From the NCBI GenBank assembly GCA_958510825.1, contig OY294050.1, positions 44,715,249-44,779,248 on the forward strand: a stretch of DNA of 64,000 bases, written 5' to 3'. This DNA is from Brachypterus glaber (taxonomy: Eukaryota; Arthropoda; Insecta; Coleoptera; Kateretidae). A program made the translations under genes and the position numbers. Below the pieces are notes generated by a model that did not search any database, was not told the DNA's origin, and was given only the letters and a program-made list of their open reading frames with translations. Below are positions 45,532 through 57,077 of the stretch, piece by piece (position 1 is the stretch's first letter; every line of letters starts with the position of its first letter).

Positions 45532-45628
45532 TTTTTACAAGGTAAATACCAACATTTTAAATTTCCAAAGACAACAAACTTTTTTAAATGAGCATATATT
45601 TTAACAATAACATTATTCTTTTTTCTAG

Positions 45629-45735
45629 AGGCGGATGGAAGTCAAAATTAGATGTAAAAGCAAGATCGGAGAGTGAGGGATTGGACTGTATTGACAATGG
45701 AGTTAGTGAAATTGAAGCAGGCGACCTAAGAGATG
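45629..45735 (+). CDS. Unrecognised gene, exon A
   Basis: Follows 'attcttttttctag', ends at 'gtaatt'. Phase 2 in, phase 1 out. It encodes GGWKSKLDVKARSESEGLDC then IDNGVSEIEAGDLRD. The join to exon B at 48670 keeps frame and creates DDFSGP. No known domain. Upstream exons are missing and may lie in or before the gap. Confidence 0.65.
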
Positions 45736-45839
45736 GTAATTATAATTTTTTTCATCTTTTATTTCATATACAGAAACAGAAACATAATGTGGGACAAGAT
45801 ATTTTTACAGTAAATAACTGACTTTTTAATTTCAAGTAG

Positions 45840-46088
45840 AAACATAGATGGCGATTTTTATGTGACATTAGAGTCACGTGAAGTAAATATATTTATATGT
45901 AGTTTTTATCCCGCGGGTGAAATTGGCGGAAACGTATATACAACGCCAATAACAAATAGGAAAGAAGAAGAAGAAGAATGTAGTTTTTAAAGCAGTAAAT
46001 AAAGACACCATGCCCCAGGCGGGATTCGAACCCGCGACCTCGATGTTACAAAGCCAACGTGCTCCGTCCTACTCCACTAAGGCCGGCA
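45840..46088 (-). mobile_element. tRNA-derived SINE-like repeat
   Basis: 46011-46088, read on minus, has an A-box-like 'tagtggagtagg', a B box 'ggttcgaatcc' and a perfect T-arm (GCGGG/CCCGC), but the acceptor and anticodon stems do not pair. It is therefore a tRNA-derived head rather than a working tRNA. The following minus-strand sequence holds 'ttcttcttcttctt' and 'ggcgttgtatatacgtttcc', a plausible SINE body down to about 45840. The lower boundary is uncertain. Confidence 0.6.
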
Positions 46089-46373
46089 CTCAATTTACGA
46101 AACTTTTTTTGTTAGCAACTAGTACTGTCAAAGTAATTATCCGTTGGGGACTAATGTCTAATGGTCCAATTAAATTTGATTTAAAAAAAAAAACATGGTG
46201 CTGTAGTTGGATATGTTCGATTATTAAATTAGAATTTTATAAACTTTTTATTGGGTTCTGGTTGGTTGCTTAAATTTTTTAAATATCCAGTTAAATATAT
46301 ATATATTTTTTACAATGTAATTTAAATGGCCATTTTGGTTAATAAAAAATACTAGTAGTTTTTTTCCGATTAT

Positions 46374-47395
46374 ACACTGCTGCACATTAAATTCCGGACA
46401 CCTAAAAAATTGACATTTTTTAAATTCAAATATTTCGAAAACTAATAAATGGATTTGACTAATTCTTTTTTAGTTTTAAAGCTTAAACATTCTCTACTTT
46501 TGTTTGTTTTAAGAATGATTAAAATTTCTTTTTCGTATTAACAGCAACAACTAATGTACAACTATGTTTTTTACCACATCTTCTAGGACTTGCATGGTAC
46601 GACACTGCAACTGTTTATCAAATTATTAAAGTCTTTCTTATTGCCGCAGTTTTAATGAATATTTTCTTTTTTATTTTTTTACATTTTTACTTCTGGTTTA
46701 GGAGATATCAGGATTTTCCTGAAAATTGTAATTTTTTCAGTTAACTTAAAAAGTACTACATGAATTTGATTGATGCTGTGCTTTAAATTTGAAACTTAAC
46801 CGAGTTACGTTTTTCTTCTAATCAAGTTTATCAGAAACATAAATTGGGTTTGAAAATCTTGAGTAGAAGAAAAAATAGGGTCACTCCGTCCGGAGGCAGT
46901 TCTGCGAAATCACCGTTAAGCCTCCGTCAGACAGCAATAAAAAGTTGCCCTGGATAAAGAAACTGTAGAAGAAGAAGTAAATGACATGAGCTTCAAATAA
47001 AAAACTCTGCTGATTTAGTACTATTTGAGTTGACTGAAAAAATGATAACTTTCAGGAAAATCCTGATATCTCCTAAACCAGAAGTAAAAAAGTAAAAAAA
47101 TAAAAAAGAAAATATTCATTAAAGCTGCGGCAATATGAAAGACTAATAATTTGATAAACAGTTGCAGTGGCGTACCATGCAAGTTTAGAATATGGGGTAA
47201 AAAACATAGTTGTACAATATTTGTTGCTGTTAATGCAAAAAAAAATTAATCATTCTTAAAACAAACAAAAGTAGAGAATGTTTAAGCTTTAAAACCAAAA
47301 AAGAATTAGTCAAATCCATTAATTAGTTTTCGAAATATTTGAATATAAAAAAATGTAATTTTTTTAGGTGTCCGGAATTTAATGTGTATGTAGTG
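46374..47395. mobile_element. Foldback element, termini CACATTAAATTCCGGACACCT
   Basis: 'cacattaaattccggacacc' at 46383 is mirrored at about 47368-47388. Inside, 'ttcgaaaactaataaatgga', 'aagcttaaacattctctact' and 'ggattttcctgaaa' are also mirrored. Arms of about 380 bp. No ORF. Confidence 0.85.
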
Positions 47396-47399
47396 ACTT

Positions 47400-47935
47400 T
47401 GTCTAGGGACTTCAATTATATATTTTTAAGTTAAAGTAAAGAATATTAATCTAAATTTAAACATAAAGGAGTTTTCACCTTTATTAATTGATACAAAATT
47501 AAACCTTATGTCTAAAAATATTTTGAGCTTGATCCACTTTATGTTTCTGCTTCTGTATGTTTTCAAATCACGCCCGAGCAGTTTAGAGTGATTTAAATTT
47601 AGGAAAAAGACGAATTCGTGAAAAACGAAAACAAAAAAATTGCTGAAAGTCTAACTTTTACAAAAATCATATTGTTTCGTGAACTTGAATGGAAGAGAGA
47701 CAAGGAACGTTCTCATTTTGACACCCGTCTAGAAAGGGTACCCGTTTTAGCTTGTTTAGCTTTGTTATTTCTTCAGCTCAGGCTAGCCCTCCAAAAAAAA
47801 AAATTTCGATACATGTATGTTAACTTTTATTTTTAATTTTTATTGGACTTAGAAGCAGGACTAGTTAAATCTATAAACCGCGTATAAAGTAGTTCTAAAA
47901 CATTAGTATAAAATACCCTTTTGCCAAGTTATACC
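47400..47935. other. Intron of the unrecognised gene, nothing recognised
   Basis: An ORF on plus (47618-47836) rich in Arg and Leu shows no domain and no splice context. Left uncalled. Confidence 0.4.
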
Positions 47936-48600
47936 TAGTTACTTTAAAACAGGATGATTCATTAGCCTCTTTACAAATATAGGCAATGAAAAATAGATTT
48001 AATTTCATTAAGAAATGTAGAATAAACGTAGGTCCTATCTTTCTTTGTTCAGAAGTTACAGCGCTTTTAGAATTTTTAAGTTGAAAAAACCTAGTAGCCA
48101 TGATTTATCAAAAAACAAATTGTAACTATAATTTTAAATAATCACCTGTCAAAAATGGTTTTTTTATGTCAATGGTCATCGCTACATTTAGATTGGATAA
48201 AGAGAGAAGAAGATAAAAGTATTACGTGTTAAAATAAAATTATGCATATTTTAGGTATTCCTTAGCCTCTTTAAAATATAGTTTAATATGTTATTTTTAC
48301 CTAAAATATGCATAGTTTGATTTTAAAACAATAATAATGATACTTTTGTCTCTCTCTTTCTATCTAATCTGAACTGGCCATTGACAAAAACAAACTATTT
48401 TTGACAGGTGACTTTTTAAAATGATAAATTTTGTTTTGCTAAATCACGACTACTACGTTTTTCAACTTAAAATTTTTAAAAGCGCTTAAACTTATGAACA
48501 AAAAAAGATAGGACTTATGTTCATATAAACATTTTTTCAAGAAATTAAATCAACTTTTCACTGCCAACTTTTGTACAGAGGCAAATGGATCACCCTGTAT
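47936..48600. mobile_element. Foldback element ending about 70 bases before exon B
   Basis: 'aggatgattcattagcctct' mirrors 'gaggcaaatggatcaccctg', 'cacctgtcaaaaatggtttt' mirrors 'tatttttgacaggtg', and the centre near 48270 repeats 'tgcatattttaggta' inverted. Arms of about 320 bp, moderately diverged. Confidence 0.75.
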
Positions 48601-48669
48601 AGAGAATTGCAATAGAATGACAAATACATTATTACATTAAAACTAATGTAATTTTTTTGATTGTTGTAG

Positions 48670-49749
48670 ATTTTTCTGGTCCTGTTTCAACAAACACTGG
48701 TTGTTGTGGATGTTTCGAAAGAAGAAAAAGAGAATCAATACAATTAGTAGACATATATGATCGTTCTTGTGGTGTGGGCGCTTCCAGATGCTTCGAAAGG
48801 GCTCCTTTAGGCCCATCTGGGTTTACTTGCAACTGTAAACCTCAAATTAATTCTCTTTTAAAACAATCCGATTTGGAAATTGGGAAAGAAAAAACTGTAT
48901 TAAGAATTAAAAAAGAAGAAAACGTGAATTTATCAACTGAATTTGAGTTCGCTGATGACGCGATCAGTTTAAATGAGTCTGAGGATGAACGCCCTTCGAG
49001 TAGGGCTTCGGTTAAAAGTAGGAAATCTCCTCAGGAACCAGCAAGTACTGATAATCCTTATATGACTGTTAACGGAAAGGAGGAAAAACCTTCAAAGGTT
49101 AATAATAAAAGGAATAACATATCTGATAGAAAGAAGGGTCTTAACTTGGATACTGATAGTGCTAAAACTGTAAGGAGAGCTTTCAGTGAAAAAAATAAAA
49201 ACAGAGATAAAATTTCGAAAATTGATGACAAAAATATTCAATGTAGTGAAAAAAATGCCAAATTAAGTGATAAAAAATATGATAAGAATGCAGGAAACAG
49301 TGATAAAAACATAAAATTAAACAAAAATACAAATAAAGGCGAAAGTGTCAATAAATTAGATGATCATACGAAAAGCAGTAATACTATTTCTGTTGATAAT
49401 ATAACTATCAGTAATGGTACTACTGAAAATGGTGTTTTATTTAAAGATGAATGCAGAAATAATGAAAATTACGTAGATTGTAACCCAATAGACTCGAATG
49501 CTTCTAGCAATTCTAGTAAAACTGCTGATACTAAAAATAATGATAACAAAGATAATAAAAATATGGATAATAATTATAATAAGCTTAGTATTAAAAATGT
49601 ATATGGTTATTGTACGTTGCCTAAAATTAAGAAAAATGTTGGTCAGCAAAAAATGCCCCTTAAAAATACTCTCACTCCCCCTAAAAGAGTTACACCCGAT
49701 GGAACGCATATTTATTATTGGTGTGATATACAAAAAGGATTTAAGGATG
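48670..49749 (+). CDS. Unrecognised gene, large exon B (Cys-rich start, low-complexity middle)
   Basis: Acceptor 'ttgattgttgtag'; 360 codons, phase 1 in and out. It starts DFSGPVSTNTGCCGCFERRK, then RCFERAPLGPSGFTCNCKP with paired Cys. From about residue 100 to 310 it is rich in Asn, Lys, Asp and Ser and probably disordered. It ends PPKRVTPDGTHIYYWCDI then QKGFKD. A donor 'ggtacg' at 49750 joins it in frame to exon C, giving KDELDDG. If that donor is not used, the frame runs to TAA at 49770-49772, adding GTIYFPR. No signal peptide or membrane helix is visible. The orderly end and in-frame splicing argue for a real gene. I do not recognise the family. Confidence 0.75.
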
Positions 49750-49861
49750 GTACGATTTACTTCCCACGCTAATCCTGGATAGACGTTAAGTTTAAGTGAC
49801 TTCCCAATGCAAACAAACAGTTAGTCCTGTCTACCTACACGTTATAAAAACATCAACAGTA

Positions 49862-50800
49862 AAATCACGATTCACTCACCGCAGTAATGAGAAGAATCCA
49901 GCGCATGCGCACTGATTCTGTTTTGACGTATGCCTAAAATTATTTTAAGGTTATGTAACATTCTTTTGCAAAATTTTACAAAAATATCTACTTTTTTCCT
50001 ATGCATATTGTTACACCAGGCAAGCAATTATTTTTTAATTAGCTAAAGCTAAATTATTTAGCCTATTTGATTCTTAAAATATATCGCCTTCTAAATTCTG
50101 AAATATCGTATCTGAAAAATGCCTCCCATTAAAAAAAAAAAACACCAAACCAGCAAACTACCAAACCAAACCATTATTAACGTTAACCAACGCCTCCCAT
50201 TAAAAAAAACGCCAAACCAGCAAACTACCAAACCAAACCATTGTTAACGTAAACCAATGCCCCCATTAAAAAAATCAAACATAAATTCGTGAGTATTTTA
50301 ACAATATTTTGCTATATATTCTAACAAAAAAACTAGTGTACTGGTAGGAGCAGTTTGGTAGTTTGCTGGTTTGGTGTTTTTTTTTAATGGGAGGCGTTGG
50401 TTTACGTTAACAATGGTTTGGTTTGGTAGTTTGCTGGTTTGGTGTGTTTTTTTTAATGGAAGGCGTTGGTTTACGTTAACAATGGTTTGGTTTGGTAGTT
50501 TGCTGGTTTGGTGTTTTTTTTTAATGGAAGGCGTTGGTTTACGTTAATAATGGTTTGGTTTGGTAGTTTGCTAGTTTGGTGTTTTTTTTTTAATTTGTAG
50601 GCATTTTTCAGATACAGATAAATAAATGCTCGCCTGGTGTAACAATATGCATAAGAAAAAAGTAGATATTTTTGTAAAATTCTGCAAAAGAATGTTACAT
50701 AAGCTTAAAATAATTTTTGGCATACGTTAAAACAAAAATAAGAAAATTAGTGCGCATGCCCTGGATTCTTCTCATTACTGCGGTGAGTGAATCGTGTAAA
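49862..50800. mobile_element. Foldback with internal about 70-bp tandem units
   Basis: 'cgattcactcaccgcagtaa' mirrors 'ttactgcggtgagtgaatcg'. The inner part repeats 'ggtttggtagtttgctggtt' (about 50353, 50426, 50497, 50562) and, inverted, 'aaccagcaaactaccaaacc' (about 50149, 50213). It lies in the intron between exons B and C. Confidence 0.85.
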
Positions 50801-50984
50801 ATCTGAGGTGTTCGGTTTCGGAAGATAAATGACTTTGTTCCTCAGAAATAACCCACGGGTGGCATTAAACAATGTTAAATGGAAAGTCAAACCACCCCGG
50901 ATTGTTTGATTTCAGATTTTTTTTGGGACCTTCAAACATTTTTGACAAAAATTGAAATCGCTCACGAAGCCGGTTTTAAATAAC

Positions 50985-51722
50985 TACAGCCTGTTCCAGA
51001 ACTCGCGTACCGAAATTTAAGAGGTGATTCTACATCCAAAAATATGAAACAAAGTTTCTATAAAGGTTGGTCCGGAAATGAGCCCTAAGGGAGCTACGGC
51101 CCTTCGAAGATGACGTATTGAATGGGGAACAAAAAAAAGCACCAATAAAATTTTAATGCTGCAGGGTGATTCTTCATTTAAAACTGAGCAAAAAAGTATT
51201 ATACACCAAAACACCTAAATTTAATATTAAAGGAGTAATAGCCTTTTAAAAAGTAACGTTTTTGGTGGCACAAAATGTTACTTCCTCTTAATTGCATTTT
51301 TTTTTGATAACGGTTGCTCCTACAGTGTTACACTATATGATATTTTATATGTATTTTTACTCTAGAAATCTATATTTTTTACAACAAATCCAAAAAACAT
51401 ACATATAGAAAAGTTTGGGGCAAAAATGTTTTAAGCCTCATATATTTTGTCCGTCTGGGCACGCCTCTGGATAAATTAAAAAAATAAATTAACATAAACT
51501 TATTGCCCTTATTAATACTAGTATACATGCAAAAGCTCGCCGCTCTAGCTTAAACGGTACCCGAGTTATTAATTAAAAACCTTATTTTTATTACAATTTT
51601 AAAGGGCCCTAGATCCCTTAGGGCTCATTTCCGGACCAACCTTTATAGGAACTTTTTTTATATTTTTGGATCTAGAATCACCTCTTAAATTTTGGCATGC
51701 CAGTTATGGATCACCCTGTATA
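50985..51722. mobile_element. Foldback element with 'gctcatttccgga' arms
   Basis: 'ggttggtccggaaatgagcc' at about 51065 mirrors 'ggctcatttccggaccaacc' at about 51621. The outer arms share 'gtgattctacatccaaaaat'/'atttttggatctagaatcac'. The right tip ends 'ggatcaccctgtata'. Confidence 0.8.
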
Positions 51723-51968
51723 TATAGAATAAGCTAAAACAGTATAAAATGAAGAACTATTAAGTCGACTGTGGTCATTTCTGATAAAAAAAAAGTCCAT
51801 TATCTTCCGAAACCGAGCACCTCAGACTCAAATGTTGATGGTTTGATAATGTGTAAACCTCCTACTGATAAGATTAACTCTTGATTTGGGTTGGCAAGTT
51901 AAACTAAATGTCAATTCAGATTTAGCATGTTCCCTATTTAAATATTTAATTTTTATAACAGTTCTTTT

Positions 51969-52002
51969 TACATCGGCACTAACTAAGAGTGCCGATGTAT
52001 TG
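51969..52002. repeat. Solo Helentron-like hairpin end
   Basis: 'acatcggcactaactaagag' plus 'tgccgatgt': only the hairpin terminus of the family at 29191-29910 is present. Confidence 0.55.
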
Positions 52003-52020
52003 ATATATAGTATAGTATAT

Positions 52021-52274
52021 ATCGTCGGCTTACAAGTAAAGAGCACTAAGTCCAAAAACATGGTTTTGAGATATTGACAAATTTAACTTTCATTGTTGTT
52101 TTTTAATTTTTGTAATAATTGTTTTTGGAAAAAAACTACCGCAAATTGCAATGACATGTTTGGACATAATGATGTCCCATTTGCAGTTAAATAAAGAAAA
52201 ATTGAAGTAGTTTAATTCAACTAAATTTGAAAAAAGACATGGACTTAGTGCCTTTTACTTGTAGGCTCACGACG
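52021..52274. mobile_element. Small element with GTCGGC-TACAAGTAAA-GCACTAAGTC ends, copy 1
   Basis: The left end 'cgtcggcttacaagtaaaga' mirrors 'ccttttacttgtaggctcacgacg'. It abuts copy 2. No ORF. Confidence 0.65.
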
Positions 52275-52950
52275 TCGACTTACAAGTAAAGAGCACTAAG
52301 TCAATAAAATAATATAAAAAACGTTTCCAAAATTAATAAAATTAATTAGTATTAATTATATGAAACTGCTTACTATCCCAGAACTAAGACAGTTTTCGGA
52401 GGCCATCGGCTGTGCCGGCAAAGAAGCATCTCCTAAAGTCAACAATTATAATGAATCATTATTAATGATAAAACACTTCACGCTGCAATTCTAAGGGCTG
52501 TTTTCCGAACTTGCCGCGAACTTTAGTTTTTTTCTTATATTCTTGTTATTTATGTAGTAACCAAGGATTTAAGAGCAAAATTAAAATAATCTATCAGTTA
52601 AAATTTGAATGCGTTTGTCAGTACAATAAATAACGCGTTATTGTATCATATAAATGATTCAAGCAATCATATTTTTATAAATTAACTCTTTTTAGAGATT
52701 CGCTTAGTGCAGTAACATTTGAAATAATCTACAAGTAAAACGCACTAAGTGCACTAAGTGACTTTTGCCAGATAAAATTTTAATCAAAATCAAATTGGTG
52801 CGTTTTGTATAGTGGGTAACTCCCTTGGTAGTCCACCTAGAAGTTAGTTCGGTTTACCTATACATAGATCATCAAAAATTAACTACAGTGCTATTAAAAT
52901 CCCATTTTTGCAAAAAAGTGACTTAGTGCCTTTTACTTGTAGCCGACGAT
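52271..52950. mobile_element. Same family, copy 2, adjacent in tandem
   Basis: Starts 'cgtcgacttacaagtaaaga' and ends 'ccttttacttgtagccgacga'. An internal partial end 'acaagtaaaacgcactaagt' lies at about 52731. No ORF. Confidence 0.65.
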
Positions 52951-53900
52951 ATAGTATATTAGAGTACTATAGTATATATAGTATATTAAAGTACTAGTTT
53001 CATAACATATGTAATGAAACGAGTGCTTCGTACAATTTTGTCTATGTTGCTCTAAAATTTAAAAAAACTTACATTTAAATTGATGACTGATATAACAAAT
53101 GCTATTTTGACATATTTTATAGTCTGTAGAAAGTATCTAAACCACAATTTTAACACGGTAAAAACAACCTAATCACAAAATTTTGTAGAAAATTAAACTA
53201 TAAAGCAACGTTGACATTTCTCTCTCTCTCTATTTATTTGATCCTTTTCTTCCGAATTAACCAGGGTTTCTCTATATAATCATGAGGTTTCCAGTGCGCA
53301 AGTACTAATTGGATATGTATCCTGACTTGCGCACTATCACTGATAAATTACTGTTGTAGTTACTTCCACGCTAATATAAAAATTTATCATTAAAATAAAA
53401 CACAACAAAAATTATCTTCAAACGTCCATTATTATCAATTTAAAATTCAACAGTTCACATGATTAATAACCATATCTATGATTCACTTTAACTTATGCAT
53501 AAAAATACTTTAGGTACATCATAAAGGATGGCAAAACAAAAATACACAAGGCACATCATAAAAGATGGCGAATTTCAATGCACTGAATTTAGGTGCCAAG
53601 AAGGCTACACCCGTCCCTTTTAAAAGCCACGCTGTAACTGCGACGTTGACATTTGCAGGGAAAAAGTCAGCGATAGGCTTTTGTCTGTTGCCAACCCAAA
53701 AGAAAAAAGTGCAAACCTCTTATTATATAAGAACACGCAAAATGTGTGTGATTTTGAGCTTATAAGAGTCGAAAAATAGAAAAAAATATTTTAATACATG
53801 ATATTACCGATAACTTTAATAATAACGCCAAAGAATTATTAATCTAAGATGTGACACCCTGTATATTTTTTCCAAATAAAAAAATACAATTTTTTTGCAG
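52951..53900. other. Intron between exons B and C, unassigned part
   Basis: 53130-53270 is the reverse complement of a repeat at 13640-13800. 'tctctctctctctatttatt' at about 53220 resembles 57385 and 63866. The plus frame at 53565-53765 has no recognisable motif. Confidence 0.45.
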
Positions 53901-54050
53901 AACTTGATGATGGTGCTTATAATCCATTGTGGACCATGCGTGGCTTCACTCAAACCTTCCATTTTTGGAAAGAAAACAAAAGAGCACAATCTGTTCCATT
54001 AAATGCATTTTTGACTTATGTTACATTACCATGGTGGAGCATAGCTAAAG
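53901..54050 (+). CDS. Unrecognised gene, exon C (ordered C-terminal domain)
   Basis: Acceptor 'ttttttgcag', donor 'gtaggt', phase 1 in and out. It encodes LDDGAYNPLWTMRGFTQTFH, then FWKENKRAQSVPLNAFLTYV and TLPWWSIAK. It is rich in Trp, Phe and Tyr and free of low complexity, so it is probably the conserved functional part. It is compact and not a membrane helix of usual length. I cannot assign a family. Confidence 0.8.
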
Positions 54051-54059
54051 GTAGGTAAT

Positions 54060-54398
54060 ATTTAGTACAAAATCATAAAAAATTAGATATTCTGTGTGGC
54101 CACACTTTTTTTTTAATTTCCTTGTTATCTTTTTGATTTTTTCTAACATTTTAAAATTTTCCAGTACTGTCTTTGTTTTTTATTGTACTCTAAATCCTTT
54201 CAATACATAATTTAATTTTTGTAAAAAAAGTTTTTAATAAATTAAAACTTTGCTTTTTTATATTTTTACATCAGTATTTTTTTATAAAATTATTTAAAGC
54301 GCTTGAAAGTTATTAAATTTAAAATCTCAAACCATCCCCTTCTTGTGACACTATGAAAAAATCAAGGTTTTTCAAGAAAATGATTATAAATGTAATAT
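54060..54398. other. Intron, nothing recognised
   Basis: T-rich DNA between exon C and a foldback. No feature supported. Confidence 0.4.
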
Positions 54399-54399
54399 A

Positions 54400-55146
54400 C
54401 AGCCTCTTCCATAACTCGCGTACAGAAATTTGAGGGTATATTGGAAAATATGAAAAAAAAATTAAAAAAATCCATCTTCAATACTAATTAAAAATGAAGT
54501 TATTTAATCTGACCAATCCTGTTGCTGATGTTAAATTACATACAAATTAGTTTTTCCCTACTTATTAGTTACTTTTAACTTTAGAATCTTTTTAGGTTAT
54601 TATATTTTGACAAAACCGACAGAGGCTATCAAATATTCTATTTTTATAGGGTCACTCCATCCGGCGGTGGTTTTTTGACATTAATAAATATTTATGTCAC
54701 ATTAATCACCATGTCAACCTACAGATTATGTACCTGCAATAATTAAATTTGCTTCCATAGCTACAAATTCAACTTTTAAAGGTAATTTAACATCAGCAAC
54801 AGTATTGGTCCACTTAAAGCGTTCTTATTTTTGAATTGAACGAAGATGGATTTTTTTTTACATTTTTTTCATATTTTCCAGAAGGTTTTTAATATACCGT
54901 GCGATTATAAAGTGCCGAACACTTTTTAATGCAAAACTGGCATTAGCGATGAGTAAAATGCAAGAAAGCTGTGTGCGTTTTACTGGCCACCGAGCTGTTG
55001 TACATAGCAACCACATGGGCTTGTCGCGCACAACTCTAACAGAGGCGTGGCTTCAAACGAAGAGTATTTTCTTTTCAAACTGTTCGACACTTTATAATCG
55101 CACTAACTCTCAAATTTCTGTACGCGAGTTCTGGAACAGGCTGTAT
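54400..55146. mobile_element. Foldback element hosting a small MITE
   Basis: 'cagcctcttccataactcgc' then 'gtacagaaatttgag' is mirrored by 'ctcaaatttctgtacgcgag' then 'ttctggaacaggctg'. The nested copy at 54897-55103 interrupts the right half. The ends resemble those at 50985. Confidence 0.8.
54897..55103. mobile_element. Small MITE, CCGTGCGATTATAAAGTG ends (copy 2)
   Basis: Nearly identical to 22179-22387, sharing 'gcaagaaagctgtgtgcgtt' and 'aacagaggcgtggcttcaaa'. TA flanks both ends. Confidence 0.85.
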
Positions 55147-55348
55147 TTCCTGGTATTTTTAAAATATGGCCACCCTGAGATATTATGTCATCAAAGAATC
55201 CCGGATATTCTTTAGCTTTAATAATAATTATGCAATTTAATTGCATAATTATTATCAATAAATTACAATATTTATTTATTTATTTAGTTTATAGTCGTTC
55301 TCGGACCTAATTTTAGGCTTCCTTAACAAAAGAATTTAGTGGGTTAGG

Positions 55349-55538
55349 CTAAATGTGACACCCAGGGTAATTGTGACATGTCCTGTTATAATTCTTGTAA
55401 ACAAGTTTAAATCAAATCGAAATTTTACGCGAAATATTTAATACTGTCAAAAACCTAATGCCAGGGTTGGATTGGATATAAACTAGTTTAGAAGAATTAT
55501 AACAGGACATGTCACAATTACCCTGGGTGTCACAGTGA
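55349..55538. mobile_element. Palindromic MITE, arms about 41 bp
   Basis: 'gtgacacccagggtaattgt' then 'gacatgtcctgttataattct' is mirrored exactly at about 55492-55534. The spacer is about 95 bp. Confidence 0.85.
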
Positions 55539-55539
55539 G

Positions 55540-56320
55540 CAAGTTGTATGCAAGTTTGACGCTATATATTGCAAGTTAAACAATGCTGCCAACCAGACAA
55601 TTTTGACGTGTCTCTGCGTTTGTTGACAAAAACATAACCTAGAATTTGCTTTTTAAGGAAGTTTTTTAGTTAGACCGGCCCATTATTAATAATAATAATT
55701 ATTAACATGTGCAGTTGGTACTATATTAGTAAAAATAAATCGATTTGGTAACTTTCTTCCAGATTGGTACCACTAAAATAACTATAAATCTTGCTTAAAA
55801 ATCGTAGAAAAATAGAACGTTCTAATAATTTGATGGCTCGAAAATAGCATCAAAGTTGCCTGGAGGCATGCGCAGTAACTGATCATTCTTGCAACAAAAT
55901 TACATAGCACCAAACTTGCGTACAAATTGCTCCGTGAAAAGGCGCCTTTATGATTTCGTTCTCAGAGGTTTTTGAATTGCACAGACCCTTTGTTCACATG
56001 ATTTACCATCACCTAAGTTTTCTACGAAGTTTTCTATTTTTTTAAAGCTATTTCCACTTGGGGGGGACGTGTGTACTGTTGTAATAAGTCGTAATCTCCA
56101 GTTTAAATTCTTCAAATGTTATTGCGTAATACAAAAAAAAAAGTTATTATCCCCGTTTTGGCAAAGTTATTGCAATTAATAAAAAAAATACTAAGATATG
56201 AGGTATTAAATATCTAAAAATTTATTCTTAGAATATTCCCAATCGAGTAATTAGAGAATATTCTTACATCAGCTGAGCTATTGTGGATAAAAAAATCTAT
56301 TATTTATTTTTAATTTTCAG
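55540..56320. other. Intron before exon D, nothing recognised
   Basis: Unassigned AT-rich DNA. No repeat boundary seen. Confidence 0.4.
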
Positions 56321-56361
56321 ATATATTGGATCATCGTGAGGGGCCTATACTCACTTTCTAG
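56321..56361 (+). CDS. Unrecognised gene, terminal exon D
   Basis: Acceptor 'ttttaattttcag'. It completes the Asp codon of exon C and reads ILDHREGPILTF, then TAG at 56359-56361. The short exon is supported by the exact phase match and by continuing the charged, compact style of exon C (IAKDILDHR). The C-terminal protein end is therefore ILTF. Confidence 0.75.
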
Positions 56362-56364
56362 TAA

Positions 56365-57075
56365 TTAATAATTAAAAAAAAAATACCGATTTTTTTGTGC
56401 GTGGCCGTGATCAGTACGGTATGTGTCTCCTTCTACTTCATGAATGAAAAGTAGAAGTAGTAAACTTGGCGCATAATCTATCTGAGTAAAATAATTGGAT
56501 CAAGGCAGCTATGATTAGTCGTTTAAAAATGTTTTTTTGTGATATTTTTATTACCAATTAAGCCTTTTCGGATTACTTACCAAAGTTGCGGTTATGGTTA
56601 TGAATGGTAATATATTGGTGTTGGTTACACTGACACTTACTGTAGTAAACATAACCTATACGTATTGAATTTTGTTTGTTCTCTCAAGATAGTGGGTAGA
56701 TTTTGGTCAAAATACAAGAATTTCGTTTTAATTTGTAAATATAAATGGTAAGATGTAAAAAACAGCCATTTATACTGCAAATATTTACATATAAGAAAAA
56801 AAGAAGATATTAGAAAAAGATGTAATAATAACAAAATGTTATAACCACACGTAACCAGAGCATCCTGAAACCAAACAGTAAATACCAAACGTATGACCAA
56901 AACTTTGGTAACTAAAACGAAAAGGTTTTTGTAGTTTTGTTAAATTGACTGTCATTTTACGTCTTAAAATTAATTATATGAAAATGTTTTTAAAAACGGA
57001 AAGTTTTTTAAAATTATAATAAAAATTAGGTTTTTACATTCCCTGATATCCCCGTCAAATAACAAGAAATTCCTA
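56365..57075. other. Downstream of the gene, nothing recognised
   Basis: Presumed 3' UTR and intergenic DNA. No feature supported. Confidence 0.4.
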
Positions 57076-57077
57076 TG

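Noticed and set aside
46011..46088. A tRNA gene on minus
   Set aside because: The T-arm and the A and B boxes are good, but the acceptor and anticodon stems do not pair; treated as a SINE head.
48657..49772. Exon B as a single-exon gene starting at the first codon of its frame
   Set aside because: That start falls in the polypyrimidine tract and uses no ATG; the in-frame splice to exon A and exon C is more coherent.
54949..55215. 88-codon plus frame
   Set aside because: Spans a MITE and a foldback tip.
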